Positions 40,331 to 48,780 of a DNA stretch of 48,780 nt are shown here, in pieces. Source of the DNA: a virus. A model generated the notes under the pieces. The model was not told where the DNA came from. It did not search any database and saw only the letters and a program-made list of their open reading frames with translations. The translations under genes were made by a program, and so were the position numbers. Each line of letters begins with the position of its first letter. Within the stretch, counting starts at the first letter, position 1. The stretch spans positions 1-48,780 of the IMG/VR virus record IMGVR_UViG_3300028025_001871; one strand, given 5' to 3'.

Positions 40331-40620
40331 TTAATACCTTCTCTCTCAACAAGATGTTGATAAAGAATAACTACCTTACTTCTTAGTTCGGCACTGTCTG
40401 CAGTACCAGCCCATTCAGGTAGGTTATTCCAGATTAACACTAAATCTTCTTTATTACACTTAGAACCATTAAGGTCTAACCACCGGTTAAGGTGAACGTG
40501 TCGTTCAGATGGATTGTGTATTGTTATACCTAATCCATAGAACTCCACTGTAGAGCATCTAATCGTCTGAGAAGATGCTACTGATATCATCGATAATACT
40601 ACAGCTAGTAGCCACTTCAT
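40327..40620 (-). CDS. exported small protein in lysis region
   Basis: A 97-residue protein with a clear signal peptide (MKWLLAVVLSMISVASS). Possible cleavage follows ASS. The mature part has two cysteines, in IRCSTVEFYGLG and SKCNKEDL, and could form one disulphide in the periplasm. No lipobox is seen, so it is not a typical outer-membrane o-spanin. The family is not recognised. Confidence 0.6.
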   Translation of the reverse strand: MKWLLAVVLSMISVASSQTIRCSTVEFYGLGITIHNPSERHVHLNRWLDLNGSKCNKEDLVLIWNNLPEWAGTADSAELRSKVVILYQHLVEREGIK

Positions 40621-40859
40621 TTTATATGAAGTTTATTATCTACTGCTAGCCATACAGCACCAAAGAATGTTCCAATAATAATTATTGGTTTAACCGCCTT
40701 GGCAAACCATTCAAGAACAATGAATGCACCTTGAGCTGCATTGAAAGCCTTAACGACTTCTTCTGTACTTTTATCTAGCTTATCTACTTTAACTTCTAAC
40801 AAAAGAAGTCGTTCATATATTTGTGAGTGACTTATATCTTGTTCTTGAATGGAATCCAT
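40617..40859 (-). CDS. tail-anchored small membrane protein (XhlA/holin-like layout)
   Basis: An 80-residue protein. Residues ~1-45 are an acidic heptad-rich helix (IYERLLLLEVKVDKLDKSTEEVVKAF), and residues ~57-75 are hydrophobic (KPIIIIGTFFGAVWLAV), close to the C-terminus. This layout is shared with haemolysin XhlA-like proteins and some accessory holins. It lies beside the holin and endolysin, so a role in lysis is likely though unproven. Confidence 0.6.
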   Translation of the reverse strand: MDSIQEQDISHSQIYERLLLLEVKVDKLDKSTEEVVKAFNAAQGAFIVLEWFAKAVKPIIIIGTFFGAVWLAVDNKLHIK

Positions 40860-40860
40860 A

Positions 40861-41100
40861 TTACACCTTTACTTTTACGTCCTGAATGTTGTCTTCAGGT
40901 TTTGATTCTAGTTCTTGTTTAAGCAAAGCAAAGAAAGCATTACGACCCACCTGAAGTTGGTCTACATTAAACTTAGCTGAGTCTAATTTGCGATCTAAGT
41001 CTGCAACATGATTCAACAACATTTGTTGCTGTTGTGTCATGTCTTCGTATTTGTATTCTACATCGTCAATAGTAACGGGGGTCTTTTCATTTTTTCCCAT
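40861..41100 (-). CDS. conserved phage protein (DUF6447-like)
   Basis: A 79-residue protein. The pattern VTIDDVEYKYEDMTQQQQMLLNHVADLDRKLDSAKFNVDQLQVGRNAFFALL is widespread in phages, and I recall it as DUF6447. It is probably helical and coiled-coil. It precedes the lysis genes in transcription order. AAAGGAAAATAATC lies before the ATG. No function is established. Confidence 0.7.
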   Translation of the reverse strand: MGKNEKTPVTIDDVEYKYEDMTQQQQMLLNHVADLDRKLDSAKFNVDQLQVGRNAFFALLKQELESKPEDNIQDVKVKV

Positions 41101-41120
41101 GATTATTTTCCTTTTAAATT

Positions 41121-41142
41121 GCCACCAAGATTAGGTGGTGGC
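41121..41142 (-). terminator. hairpin between two small genes, possible terminator
   Basis: A perfect 7-bp stem, GCCACCA/TGGTGGC, with an 8-nt loop sits in the 48-base gap. The downstream sequence on the minus strand is AATTTAAAAGG, so the U-tract is weak. It may be an attenuator or an mRNA-processing hairpin rather than a true terminator. Confidence 0.4.
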
Positions 41143-41148
41143 TTCCTA

Positions 41149-41478
41149 TTAGATTGTAGATGTAGCCCAAGGCAATGGCGGTGTCACCACTGTTGGGGTA
41201 ATCTGTAATTGAATTTGCTGTTCAACAGAAGCTTCTGTGGCAGCCTTATCTACGCCATTAGCCCAGATCCAACCAAGAACTTGTTCCTGTGTCAGATCTT
41301 CGTAAGGTGTAAAGTCACCCTCAGGTGAGGGTACTGAGCAGGTTGAGTAACAGCTTGCCGTGTGGGTATCATTAATACCCGCACAAGTCCAATGTACTGT
41401 AAACACTACATCTGCTTCATCACCCACTTGTGGGTAACAGTCCATTGATGTAACTGACCATTGATATTGTGTAGTCAT
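41149..41478 (-). CDS. conserved fibre-linked phage protein (DUF7936-like)
   Basis: A 109-residue protein. MTTQYQWSVTSMDCYPQVGDEADVVFTVHWTC, DFTPYEDLTQEQVLGWIW and VEQQIQLQITPTVVTPPLPW are all parts of a conserved small protein that commonly follows fibre genes; I recall it as DUF7936. Four cysteines in the middle are unusual for the family. It directly follows the giant S74 fibre gene. A virion or fibre-associated role is possible. Confidence 0.7.
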   Translation of the reverse strand: MTTQYQWSVTSMDCYPQVGDEADVVFTVHWTCAGINDTHTASCYSTCSVPSPEGDFTPYEDLTQEQVLGWIWANGVDKAATEASVEQQIQLQITPTVVTPPLPWATSTI

Positions 41479-41494
41479 AATTTTCCTTTATTTA

Positions 41495-44400
41495 TTAAAT
41501 ACCTGCGTCTGCAAGGCGTTTGCGGAGAGATTGAATCTCAGCCCACATTACAGGAATGAGAGCAGAAGCATCCATTTGTTGATACACAGGATTTCCGTCA
41601 ACATCCACTGCATCTTTTACACCAGTATGTGCATACTCAGGTGTTTCGTGAGCAATAAACATTGGGCGCTCTTGTGTGGCACCTTTCATTTTACCCATGT
41701 AAACAGGAGTTGAATCGATTAGTTCACCACTACCAGTTACAGGACCAATAATATCTTTAGCTCTGTAATCAGAAGTAATGTTGTAAGCAACAAGACCTGC
41801 ACCTCGGTTGTAAGAAATTGTACCTCGAACAGTTGCGGTTGTCTCTGTTTCAAAAGACACAAAGTTGTTATTACCAGTAGTTGGTTGTGACCAAGCAGAA
41901 TAAACAAATTGTGTTCCAGCAGAAGAGGATATTGTTCCTGTAATTGCAGGTTGAGAACCAGCGCCTACAGCGTTTATACGCCCATCTTGGTAAGCGGCAG
42001 TAGCGGTAAGACCTACTAACAAGTTACCGCTTGAGTCTATACGGGCACGCTCTGTGTAATTTGTACCAAACACCATTGGTGTTGCTGTAGCAGTCCACAA
42101 AGCCAATGAATAAGTAGTATCAGTTTGAATACGACCAAGTGTTGTGCCAGCAGATTGCAAATCAATGATGCTACCTGTTGTAGCGTTCATTGTTATTGTT
42201 TTGTAATTTGATAGGTTTGTTGGAGAAGTTGAGCCAATACCTAAATTACCCTCAGCCGTCAGAGTCATTGCCTGAGTAAAGGTAATGGCGTTTCCTGCTG
42301 TGCCGGTAGGGGCTGTATACCATTTGTGAATTCCAAAATCGCTTTGGTAACGACTTGCGCCAAGAGATGATGTGTGATAAGTCCAAGCATTTGACCCGCT
42401 GTTGTAAGCATTGCTTGTGACATTAAAATCACCTCCTGTTGCAACACCTACTGTAGACCCATAAGCAAATTGAATAACTTTTGCAGTAGTTGCCAACGCA
42501 CTAGGAGTAACTCCCAAGCCTAGATTGCCTGATGAGTCAAGGCGCATACGCTCTGCATAAGCAGAACCGTTATAACCTTGCCAAACAAAAGAACCATATC
42601 CACTTGAGTTTTGGACAACTCCAAAGAACTCTTGAGATGTTGCACCAAAGTTTGAAAAGTTAATACCGCCATAAGAATCTGTTGCACTGCCATAGTTAAG
42701 ACGTAGTTGACCCCCAACATAACTACCACCTGAATAAGCGGTTGTAGCAGTAGTATCAAAACGAGCAACTGAGTTAGTAGTTGGAGCTGTACTACCACCA
42801 TTAACATGTAATCTTGTTGCAGGACTACTTGTAGCAATACCTAAGTTACCAGACCCGTTAATACGAATCCGCTCTACAGCATTAATATTAAATACATGGC
42901 TGGAAGAATCATAAACTAAGTTTACATAATAACCACCACTTTGATGATAACTTTGGATTAAGTTAGATGTTCCGCTAAATGCTGGTACAAAATCAATACC
43001 GCTTGCACCAGCTGATGAAACAGTTAACTTACCTGCAGGAGTTGTAGTTCCAATACCTAAGTTACCACTACCGTTTATACGCATTGCCTCAGACAAACTA
43101 ATCGTGCTATCTGCCGCACCAGTTCCTGCATACTGCCAAACAAATGGCGTTCCAGTATTACCAACTTGAAATAAACTTACATGACCAGCTGCTTTGCGTT
43201 TATTTGCACCATCATAGTAAATGTTGTTACTAAAATATGCGTATGATGCATCAGATGAAAGTGCTCCGTTGTATCTAAAATCAATAAGACCAATAGATGC
43301 AGTCCAATTACTGGGAGTTACACCAATTCCAAGCACTCCGATTGAGGAAAGGCGCATACGCTCTACTGGCAAATCTCCTGCGTTTGTGTAGTCATTTGCA
43401 CCAAAAATCACAGCACCTTGAGAAGCCGCTGTCCCAGCAACTGCACTATTTTGTTTTTCAAACCAAACACCTGCGGTGTACTGTGAAGTTGTGATATCTC
43501 TCCAAGTGTTTGAAAAAATACCACCTGCAACAAATGTACCAGCAGTAGAATTAGGATTAGAAAGAACAACAGACGCTGTGGCTGCAACAGTCCCCGCACT
43601 AGATGAACGCTCAATATTTAATGCGCCCTGAACGCTTGTAGCCCCTACCCCCAAACTACCACTTGCATTTAGAGTCATTACTTGAGTAAAGGAAACATTG
43701 TTTCCTGCTGTGCCTGATGCCGCTGTGTACCAACGAGCCGCTGCTGAACCACCTACACTTGAGTAATAAGCAGGATTGCTATTGAGGTATTTCCAGTTTG
43801 TTCCATCGTAGAAAGCATTTGATGCAATGAAAGCATCGTTAAAACCAGAGCCGCCACTAAACGATGCCGCTGTACCAGTTTGAATGGCTTTGATTGAACT
43901 CCAAGCACTAGGAGTAACTCCCAAACCTAAATTGCCAGCGGTGTCCAGCGTCATGCGCTTGTTATCAGATGTCCAGAATGTAATTGGTTGGAATGAACCA
44001 GTACTTCCATAAGTTGCAACAACTCGCCACTCTGGTTGAGAATTGTTGTTGTACATCAAGAACTGCGAGTCATTAGCATTTGACTCAAGCCTGATTCCTG
44101 ATGCATCTGATGTTTGTTTTACATGAAGTTTGTTTGAAGGTGAAGTAGTTCCAATGCCAAGGTCACCATCGGCATCCAGAGTCATGGCTTGCGTGAAAGT
44201 GATAGCGTTTCCTGCTGTACCAGATGCGGTATTATACCAACGATGTTCATTGGAAGTTAATGCGTACTGAGCTGCAGTAGAAGACGCTATGTATTTCCAA
44301 CTTCCATCATAGTAAGCATTGTTGTTAAGGAAAAGCCAATCAGAAACAGTGTTTCCAGTTGTAAACGATGAAATAGACCCGTTGTTGTCTCCAATTTGAA

Positions 44401-47400
44401 TTGCTTTAATGAGTCCACCATTCCAAGCATTTGGATTAACTCCCAAGCCTAAATTACCTGAACTATCTAAACGCATACGCTCTGACGGAGTAAAGTTAGT
44501 ACCCGCAGTAAGCCCAGTGTTAGATGTGAAAATAAAGTTTCCACCTGTCTGCTGCAAAGAAGATGCAGAAGTACTATCAGGGGTCCAAGGACCAGCCCCA
44601 TAATATCTCATACCACTTGCAACAACAATACCACCAGCTGCTGGGTTCTGAGAAATATAACCTGCTGTACTAGTATCTCCTACAATTGCAATAGCGTAGT
44701 TACCGCCCGCAAAAGTATAGGTGTTTCTAAATCTTGCAGTTGGACTAGTACCGCTGTCTACATCTAGTCTTACCGCAGGTGCACTTGTACCAATACCGAG
44801 ATTACCCGAAGTACTAATCCTAGCAGCCTCTCCCCAAGCAGTACCATTAAAGTAATTAAATGCAAAATCAAGACTACTTGGCGGTTGGCTGATAGCCCAC
44901 TGCGTTGCATAGCTGTCTCTTACAGTTCTAAATCGAGTACTTGGTTGAGCTACATCAGAGCTTTTATCAAAGAAAGCTGCAGTACTGCCGACTACGTGTA
45001 GTCTAACAGCTGGACTTGTAGTACCAATACCAACATTACCCGAGCTATCAATACGCATACGCTCTGTATACGATGTACCATTAGCAAATACAATATTTTT
45101 ATTTAATCCAGCAGTACCAAAACCTAAATCATCAATTGCCGCAGTTGATGTTACAGAAATTCCTGAACCTATTTGAGCAAATGTAGTTCCGCTATTTGAG
45201 AAACTAATAGCCATTTGTCCATAGGTAGAGTCAAATGTAGCAACATTAAATGCAGAGGTAGATACATGTAATCTTGTTGCGGGACTTGCGGTACCTATAC
45301 CTAAGTTACCTGAGGCATCAAGGCGCATTGCCTCTCCAGTTGTAACCAAATCAGAGTTAACATGGAATGTTAATCCAGCGCCAGCACGACCCATCAACTG
45401 AAGCCAACCAGAACTGTTGTTTAAACCAAGTGCGCCATACTCTGTTCCGTTGCTGTATTCTAGCAAAATGCCTTGATTCTTTCCACTTGTACCTGCTGCA
45501 CCACGCAAGGTTAATCGACCAACAGGGCTACTTGTACCAATACCTAAGCCTGTGTTTGTAAGACGCATCCGTTCTGTAAGACCACCTGAAGTATTACCTT
45601 GACCAAAGATCAAAGAACCACCAAGATCTTGAGTCCATACTCCATAACCAGCAGAACCATCAACAAAAGCTAATGCACCACCATATGAGCCTTCTGCTCT
45701 AAAAGCCGCATTAGTCCAACCTGATGTAGATGGGTTAAATGAACCACTAGACCTTACAACCCCAGTAACATCCAGTTTATATGCAGGACTTGTAGTACCC
45801 ACACCAAGGTTACCACCAGAAGTTTGCATTACAAGATTACGGAAAGCAACGTTTTGTTCTACAGATTGAATACTATAATAACTATTTGTTGATCTGGCAA
45901 AAATTAATTGGAATTGATTACTTGCATCGCTAGTAGAAAGAGCAAGCGGTGTCGCATTTACTGCTTTAGCTTCTGTTGTTGTTACTGTCAGCTTACCTGT
46001 TTCGTTTGTAGAACCAATAGAAACGTTACCACCAGCAGTAATACGCATACGCTCAGCACTGTTAGTACCAAATACTAAAGGAACATTCGCATCAGCAAAT
46101 AAGTTAAGAGATCCACTCTCAGCACCCATAGAACCAATACGAGTAGCTCCCGCATAAAGGTCTACATATGCTCCTGAGGAACCAGCTGCACTTAAGAAAC
46201 GATAACCACCTACAGACCTTCCCGCGGTAAGTCCGATGTCTAAGTTACCATCAGCATCAAGGCGCATACGCTCCGTAGTGTTTGTACGGAATACCTGAAT
46301 ACCACTGGCACCAGACGTATAATAGTTGTCACCATTACCACCATAACCAATATGGAATCCTGCGCTTGCTCCTGTAATACCTGCAATGTTTAAACGACCG
46401 TCACCTATAGCTGTGCCACCAAGTTGGAGGTTACCACTGGCATCCAAAGTCATTGCTTGGGTAAAACTAATAACGTTTCCAGCTGTACCTGATGGAGCAT
46501 TAAACCAACGGTGTTGTCCACCTGTTTGTTGATAGTCGCTGGCATTATCTGTTGCAACATATCTGTATCCAGCAGATGTATAATAAAGGTTATAACCAAC
46601 ATGAGTATCATTTGAAAAACCAAACAATGATGATCTTGCTTTTACTTGAATTGCACTTACAGTTTCCCAAGCACTAGGTGTAACACCAAGACCTAGGTTA
46701 CCGGATGAATCAATTGTTGCTCTTTTAAACCATCCGGATCCATCAGAATATCCCCAGAAATCATAGCTATTACTTGCACCAAGTTGAGTTACCCAAGCGC
46801 TTGTTGTTAATGCACTATTGCGAAGATAAAAATATGGTCCAGAACCAATAGAATCACTACCAGCTTTAGTAACAACCATTGAAGAGTTAGAATTAATTAC
46901 TCCATTTACATCTAATTTTTCAATAGGAGAACTTGTACCAATACCTACATTACCAGAAGCATTAATACGAACACGTTCTGCGTCATTAGTAAACAATACC
47001 ATTGGATGGTTTGTTGTAAGACCGAAATATCCTACACCGCCTGAAGTAGATACTCGTGATGTAGCACCACCAGTATCGATGATATCAAACCGTTGAGCGC
47101 CAGCACCTGATACAACAAGCTTCTGGGCGGGTGATGCGGTACCAACACCTAAATTAGTTCCATCAAAAGTAAGTCCAGACCCACTAGTTAAAACCTTAGA
47201 ATTATTCAGGTAAGTAACGCCATTAGCAGTACCACCAGACAATGTATAGCTACCCGACAAAGTACTCGTAGACTCCCACAAGCTATTACTTGTGTTATAT
47301 ACAAGGGTATTACCGTTAGATGGGGTCTGAGCAGACACATTGTGTAGCTCATCCATTTCATAACCGTTTTGAATCTTAACTTCAATAGTACCCTGATTAG

Positions 47401-48780
47401 CGTGGCTGTAAGTAACAACACCTACATAAACCATGTGGGTAGGTGCGTATGGTTTAGTACTTGTATAAGATCCGGCAACAGTGCCGCTCAGATATAACTG
47501 AGTTCCATTAGCAAATGCCGCAGTATTGAGACCACTTACAGTACCAATAATAACTACATAACCATTATTATTGTTAGCAATGTCTGCTTGAACCATACCA
47601 TAAGTTTGTGCTGAAGTAGAGTCAGCATTAGCCAATGCTTTAGAAACAAGAGCTTTGTTTCCTGCCGCACCACTGATATACACTACAGTACCCTTAGAAA
47701 GAATACCGCCTGTCTCATTCCTTACTTGGCTGATCAATGTAGTAGTACTTGCAGAGCTTAATACGCTTAAGTCACGAGTAGTACCTGTGGTAGTAATTGC
47801 TACACTACCGTCAGCAGAGGTAAGTGCGCTGAGAGCATTATCAGCTAAAGTACCTTGAGCAGCAGTAGCGAAGTATCCTACGTCTTGAGCAGCAGCAGTA
47901 CCTAATGTAGGTTTGTTAAGGATCTGAGAGTCACCTGAAATAGATGTCCAGTTTGCATTAACGTTTACTTCAGCACCTGCTTGAATACCTGCAAGTTTAT
48001 TCTTTTCAGTAGTTGTATAGTTGTTATCTGTGTGAACATAACTGGCATCAAACACTGTGTTAGCGTTATAACCTTGTACACTCACACCAATAGTTGATGG
48101 TTGTAATGCTGTATCAGCCTTATTACCTTGGGCAGCAGTAGCATAAGCAGTAGAGCTTGTTGTAGCCGCTGTACCAAGACCAAGGTTAGTCCTTGCTGTT
48201 ACTACGTTAGTAAGGTCTGATAAGTTGTTTGCGGCAATTAAAGCCCCAGACAAAGAAGCGTAAGCCGCTAACCATGCAGAACCTGAATACACCTTCATGA
48301 TGTTCAGTGTTGTATTAAAGTACAATGCACCAGTAACAAGAGGATTACCATCATTGTCTACTGTAGGGTCAGAAGCCTTTTCACCAAGATATTTATCATC
48401 AAAGTTATCAAATGCCGCTAATGCCTGATCACGAGCTGCTTCTGCTGCAGCCTGAGCTGACAGGGCAGATGTTGCGCTTGTTGTAGCATTTGTTGCGGAT
48501 GTACCCGCAGACGTAGCTGAGGTAGCCGCATTAGTTGCACTTGTTGCAGCCTCAGAAGCTTTAGTTGTTGCTGTTGATGCTGAGGTACTGGCAGATGTTG
48601 CTGAGTTAGCCGCATTAGTTGCACTCGTTGCAGCATTAGACGCTTGAGTAGAGGCTGTTGATGCTGAACCTGAAGCAGCTGTTGCAGATGATGCCGCATT
48701 AGTTGCAGATGTTCCTGCAGCAGTCGCTGAGTTAGCCGCATTAGATGCACTTGTGCCTGCAGCACTAGCCGCAGTAGAAG
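41495..48780 (-). CDS. giant tail fibre with C-terminal S74 intramolecular chaperone, 5' end outside window
   Basis: At least 2427 residues; no stop is met up to the window edge. In protein order: an Ala/Ser/Thr repeat region (SATNAANSATSAST-type) likely to form a coiled coil, then the phage-fibre motif DDKYLGEKASDPTVDNDG, a shaft of many GNLGIGT.SP units, and at least four copies of a longer module (HRWY..ASGTAGN.ITFTQAMTL). The last ~100 residues are a peptidase S74 domain: TSDYRAKD holds the Ser-Lys pair for self-cleavage, and PMFIAHE and IPVMWAEIQSLRKRL match the family. The S74 domain helps trimerise the fibre and is then released. It is the likely receptor-binding fibre; the start is not in view. 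Confidence 0.9.
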   Translation of the reverse strand, partial: STAASAAGTSASNAANSATAAGTSATNAASSATAASGSASTASTQASNAATSATNAANSATSASTSASTATTKASEAATSATNAATSATSAGTSATNATTSATSALSAQAAAEAARDQALAAFDNFDDKYLGEKASDPTVDNDGNPLVTGALYFNTTLNIMKVYSGSAWLAAYASLSGALIAANNLSDLTNVVTARTNLGLGTAATTSSTAYATAAQGNKADTALQPSTIGVSVQGYNANTVFDASYVHTDNNYTTTEKNKLAGIQAGAEVNVNANWTSISGDSQILNKPTLGTAAAQDVGYFATAAQGTLADNALSALTSADGSVAITTTGTTRDLSVLSSASTTTLISQVRNETGGILSKGTVVYISGAAGNKALVSKALANADSTSAQTYGMVQADIANNNNGYVVIIGTVSGLNTAAFANGTQLYLSGTVAGSYTSTKPYAPTHMVYVGVVTYSHANQGTIEVKIQNGYEMDELHNVSAQTPSNGNTLVYNTSNSLWESTSTLSGSYTLSGGTANGVTYLNNSKVLTSGSGLTFDGTNLGVGTASPAQKLVVSGAGAQRFDIIDTGGATSRVSTSGGVGYFGLTTNHPMVLFTNDAERVRINASGNVGIGTSSPIEKLDVNGVINSNSSMVVTKAGSDSIGSGPYFYLRNSALTTSAWVTQLGASNSYDFWGYSDGSGWFKRATIDSSGNLGLGVTPSAWETVSAIQVKARSSLFGFSNDTHVGYNLYYTSAGYRYVATDNASDYQQTGGQHRWFNAPSGTAGNVISFTQAMTLDASGNLQLGGTAIGDGRLNIAGITGASAGFHIGYGGNGDNYYTSGASGIQVFRTNTTERMRLDADGNLDIGLTAGRSVGGYRFLSAAGSSGAYVDLYAGATRIGSMGAESGSLNLFADANVPLVFGTNSAERMRITAGGNVSIGSTNETGKLTVTTTEAKAVNATPLALSTSDASNQFQLIFARSTNSYYSIQSVEQNVAFRNLVMQTSGGNLGVGTTSPAYKLDVTGVVRSSGSFNPSTSGWTNAAFRAEGSYGGALAFVDGSAGYGVWTQDLGGSLIFGQGNTSGGLTERMRLTNTGLGIGTSSPVGRLTLRGAAGTSGKNQGILLEYSNGTEYGALGLNNSSGWLQLMGRAGAGLTFHVNSDLVTTGEAMRLDASGNLGIGTASPATRLHVSTSAFNVATFDSTYGQMAISFSNSGTTFAQIGSGISVTSTAAIDDLGFGTAGLNKNIVFANGTSYTERMRIDSSGNVGIGTTSPAVRLHVVGSTAAFFDKSSDVAQPSTRFRTVRDSYATQWAISQPPSSLDFAFNYFNGTAWGEAARISTSGNLGIGTSAPAVRLDVDSGTSPTARFRNTYTFAGGNYAIAIVGDTSTAGYISQNPAAGGIVVASGMRYYGAGPWTPDSTSASSLQQTGGNFIFTSNTGLTAGTNFTPSERMRLDSSGNLGLGVNPNAWNGGLIKAIQIGDNNGSISSFTTGNTVSDWLFLNNNAYYDGSWKYIASSTAAQYALTSNEHRWYNTASGTAGNAITFTQAMTLDADGDLGIGTTSPSNKLHVKQTSDASGIRLESNANDSQFLMYNNNSQPEWRVVATYGSTGSFQPITFWTSDNKRMTLDTAGNLGLGVTPSAWSSIKAIQTGTAASFSGGSGFNDAFIASNAFYDGTNWKYLNSNPAYYSSVGGSAAARWYTAASGTAGNNVSFTQVMTLNASGSLGVGATSVQGALNIERSSSAGTVAATASVVLSNPNSTAGTFVAGGIFSNTWRDITTSQYTAGVWFEKQNSAVAGTAASQGAVIFGANDYTNAGDLPVERMRLSSIGVLGIGVTPSNWTASIGLIDFRYNGALSSDASYAYFSNNIYYDGANKRKAAGHVSLFQVGNTGTPFVWQYAGTGAADSTISLSEAMRINGSGNLGIGTTTPAGKLTVSSAGASGIDFVPAFSGTSNLIQSYHQSGGYYVNLVYDSSSHVFNINAVERIRINGSGNLGIATSSPATRLHVNGGSTAPTTNSVARFDTTATTAYSGGSYVGGQLRLNYGSATDSYGGINFSNFGATSQEFFGVVQNSSGYGSFVWQGYNGSAYAERMRLDSSGNLGLGVTPSALATTAKVIQFAYGSTVGVATGGDFNVTSNAYNSGSNAWTYHTSSLGASRYQSDFGIHKWYTAPTGTAGNAITFTQAMTLTAEGNLGIGSTSPTNLSNYKTITMNATTGSIIDLQSAGTTLGRIQTDTTYSLALWTATATPMVFGTNYTERARIDSSGNLLVGLTATAAYQDGRINAVGAGSQPAITGTISSSAGTQFVYSAWSQPTTGNNNFVSFETETTATVRGTISYNRGAGLVAYNITSDYRAKDIIGPVTGSGELIDSTPVYMGKMKGATQERPMFIAHETPEYAHTGVKDAVDVDGNPVYQQMDASALIPVMWAEIQSLRKRLADAGI

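Noticed and set aside
1-48780. Lysogeny or integration functions
   Set aside because: No integrase, excisionase or repressor-like gene was seen; the gene set is that of a lytic phage, though only part of the genome is visible.

Overview
This window is part of a tailed-phage genome, most likely a large T7-like podovirus. The evidence is a single-subunit T7-type RNA polymerase, a T7-type primase-helicase, a family A DNA polymerase and a gp6-type 5'-3' exonuclease, together with large internal-virion-type proteins. The DNA is visibly AT-rich (not computed). The small early proteins, the class II (B12-dependent) ribonucleotide reductase and the 3TM-type holin suggest a Gram-negative, probably aquatic, proteobacterial host; that is inference only. 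No integrase, repressor or CRISPR array is seen. Terminase, portal and capsid genes are not in the window and should lie beyond its right edge.

Layout: (1) 1-19778, plus strand, tightly packed with many ATGA overlaps. It begins with the end of a gp2.5-like ssDNA-binding protein and a terminator. A run of small early genes follows (to ~8.4 kb), including a deoxyribosyltransferase-like protein, a DUF3310 protein, a MazG-like protein, dCMP deaminase and a zinc-peptidase-like protein. Next come DNA polymerase, exonuclease, primase-helicase, RNA polymerase, ribonucleotide reductase, thioredoxin, a cluster of one good and two irregular tRNA-like sequences, and a Dps-like ferritin. Four homing-type nuclease genes (HNH, two GIY-YIG, EndoVII-type) are scattered among them. 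(2) 19777-19830, a bidirectional terminator between convergent transcription units. (3) 19840-48780, minus strand, read from right to left: a giant S74-terminated tail fibre (5' end outside), small genes, a lysis cassette (holin, M15 peptidase), a tail hub-like protein, a second fibre with a 30-bp tandem repeat array, and a row of internal-virion-type proteins ending with three very large ones (965, 1400 and 1261 aa).

How the genes fit together: the nucleotide genes (RNR with adjacent thioredoxin, dCMP deaminase, MazG, DUF3310, deoxyribosyltransferase-like) feed the replisome. The T7-type RNA polymerase probably reads a phage promoter; a recurring GGTACCTAATA motif in intergenic positions on both strands is the best candidate. 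The most notable observation is that the last structural gene (1261 aa) carries, in the right order, the DxxGR-like, DG..NG, K(x7)YG and HDS motifs of single-subunit RNA polymerases. It is therefore a candidate virion-packaged RNA polymerase, analogous to N4 vRNAP, in a phage that also encodes an ordinary T7-type RNA polymerase. The 1400-aa virion protein next to it carries a staphylococcal-nuclease-like domain, and the 965-aa one a muramidase-like domain. Together the three look like a set of enzymes delivered with the genome.
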